From Agelaius tricolor (Eukaryota; Chordata; Aves; Passeriformes; Icteridae), in the NCBI GenBank assembly GCA_023055355.1, contig JALJCS010000010.1:23513001-23577000 (forward strand): a stretch of 64,000 nucleotides of DNA. The letters are read 5' to 3'. A program made the position numbers and the translations under genes. This document shows, piece by piece, positions 63,260 through 64,000 of this stretch. The notes below the pieces were generated by a model, which did no database searches, was not told the DNA's origin, and saw only the letters and a list, made by a program, of their open reading frames with translations. Each line of letters opens with the position of its first letter. Position 1 is the first letter of the stretch.

Positions 63260-64000
63260 AAAGCAAGGAATCAGTCTCATTGTTGTTGCTTTCTGCTATA
63301 GCTTGTATGGAAAGAGAATTTGACTGAGTTTATTGACAAATGTTCAGCACCTCTGGCTGCTGTACTCACTCCTAAGCCTGGTATGAAACCTTTCAGCTAA
63401 GAGAGGGTTTCAGCTAAGCAGCTGACCTGAGAAGGGTTAAGTGCCACTGCTCAGATACTGCACAGTGAAGCTATAGAGAATGTACAGGGAAATAAAGATA
63501 CTCATGTTCAAGTCTTCTCTGCTCCTAATAACATGTTCCCAAAATAACTCTGTGTATTTCTGTTCCACCACGCACTTAATTAGAAGACAGCATTTCACAA
63601 ACCTTTCCTGGTTTAGATGCCTGCTATTTTTTCCACTTGATAAAACCTTGTGATGAAGTCTGTAGTCCTCTTGACACATTGAGGAAAATCCACAATCAAG
63701 GGGAGAAAATTTAAAAAAAAAACCTATACATGAAATGTGGAGAAGAATTGTAAAATCTCTGGCATTTCTTCTAGCACAACTGCATTTGACACTGGGATTT
63801 TGAGAAGAAAAAGACAATCCACACAGGCAAAGTGGCTATGTGACAGCTGTTCACATCTGCTCTGGAGCTCACAGAAGTCAGTGGAATCCTACTCCTTGAT
63901 TTCAAGAAACTTTAATGCCCACCTTTGATCTCCACTTGCCCCTTCTCAGCTCACCAGGCTTTTTCCCAGCATTGATGTAAATAATGCAATGCAAAGCTTG
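63260..64000. other. Noncoding sequence at the window end
   Basis: The longest frame is 126 codons on the minus strand (63437-63817), with no recognisable domain. Nothing else was identified. Confidence 0.6.

Noticed and set aside
63055..63327. 90-codon plus-strand frame with serine/leucine-rich start
   Set aside because: It is antisense to the CR1 reverse-transcriptase C-terminus.

Overview
The window reads as vertebrate nuclear DNA, most likely from a bird. It is AT-rich and CpG-poor, and recognisable transposable elements are sparse. The two clear interspersed repeats are 5'-truncated CR1 LINEs: a good one on the minus strand at about 62768-63258, and a decayed 3' tail on the plus strand at about 17960-18045. 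CR1 dominates bird, turtle and crocodilian genomes. No L1, Alu or B-type mammalian repeats were seen. A few very old MIR-type SINE relics fit an amniote genome. Species assignment is not possible from the sequence alone.

I find no protein-coding gene, tRNA, rRNA or CRISPR array. The longest open frames (up to 332 codons) are artefacts of a 24-bp minisatellite whose unit length is a multiple of three and contains no stop in any frame. Outside it, the longest frame (12014-12709, minus) opens at a TTG, has only 174 codons from its first ATG, and resembles no family I know. The window is therefore best read as intergenic DNA or part of a very large intron.

Layout. 1-17 kb is mostly unique AT-rich sequence with simple repeats, including a (GT)21 tract at 13409, and MIR-like relics near 5.9, 8.5 and 16.8 kb. 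17.2-18.1 kb holds an LTR- or promoter-like stretch with CCAAT and TATA motifs, followed by the CR1 tail. 19.0-19.9 kb holds a 49-bp tandem duplication and an isolated CpG-dense spot. 25.6-26.1, 28.9-29.6, 41.0-41.4, 45.7-45.9, 46.6-47.3, 49.56-49.84, 52.1-52.3 and 57.6-57.9 kb are AT-rich, low-repeat blocks with many homeodomain-type TAAT/ATTA sites, some with POU octamers. They look like conserved noncoding regulatory DNA, but that is inferred from composition only. 36.55 kb carries a perfect 22-bp palindrome. 50.12-50.75 kb is the minisatellite, the most striking structure in the window. 53.4 kb has a 52-bp tandem duplication, 56.3 kb a T-rich/poly-G tract, and 62.5-63.3 kb a T/GG tract followed by the CR1 copy.

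There are no genes to connect into a pathway. The functional question is whether the AT-rich blocks are enhancers of a distant developmental gene, which needs cross-species alignment.
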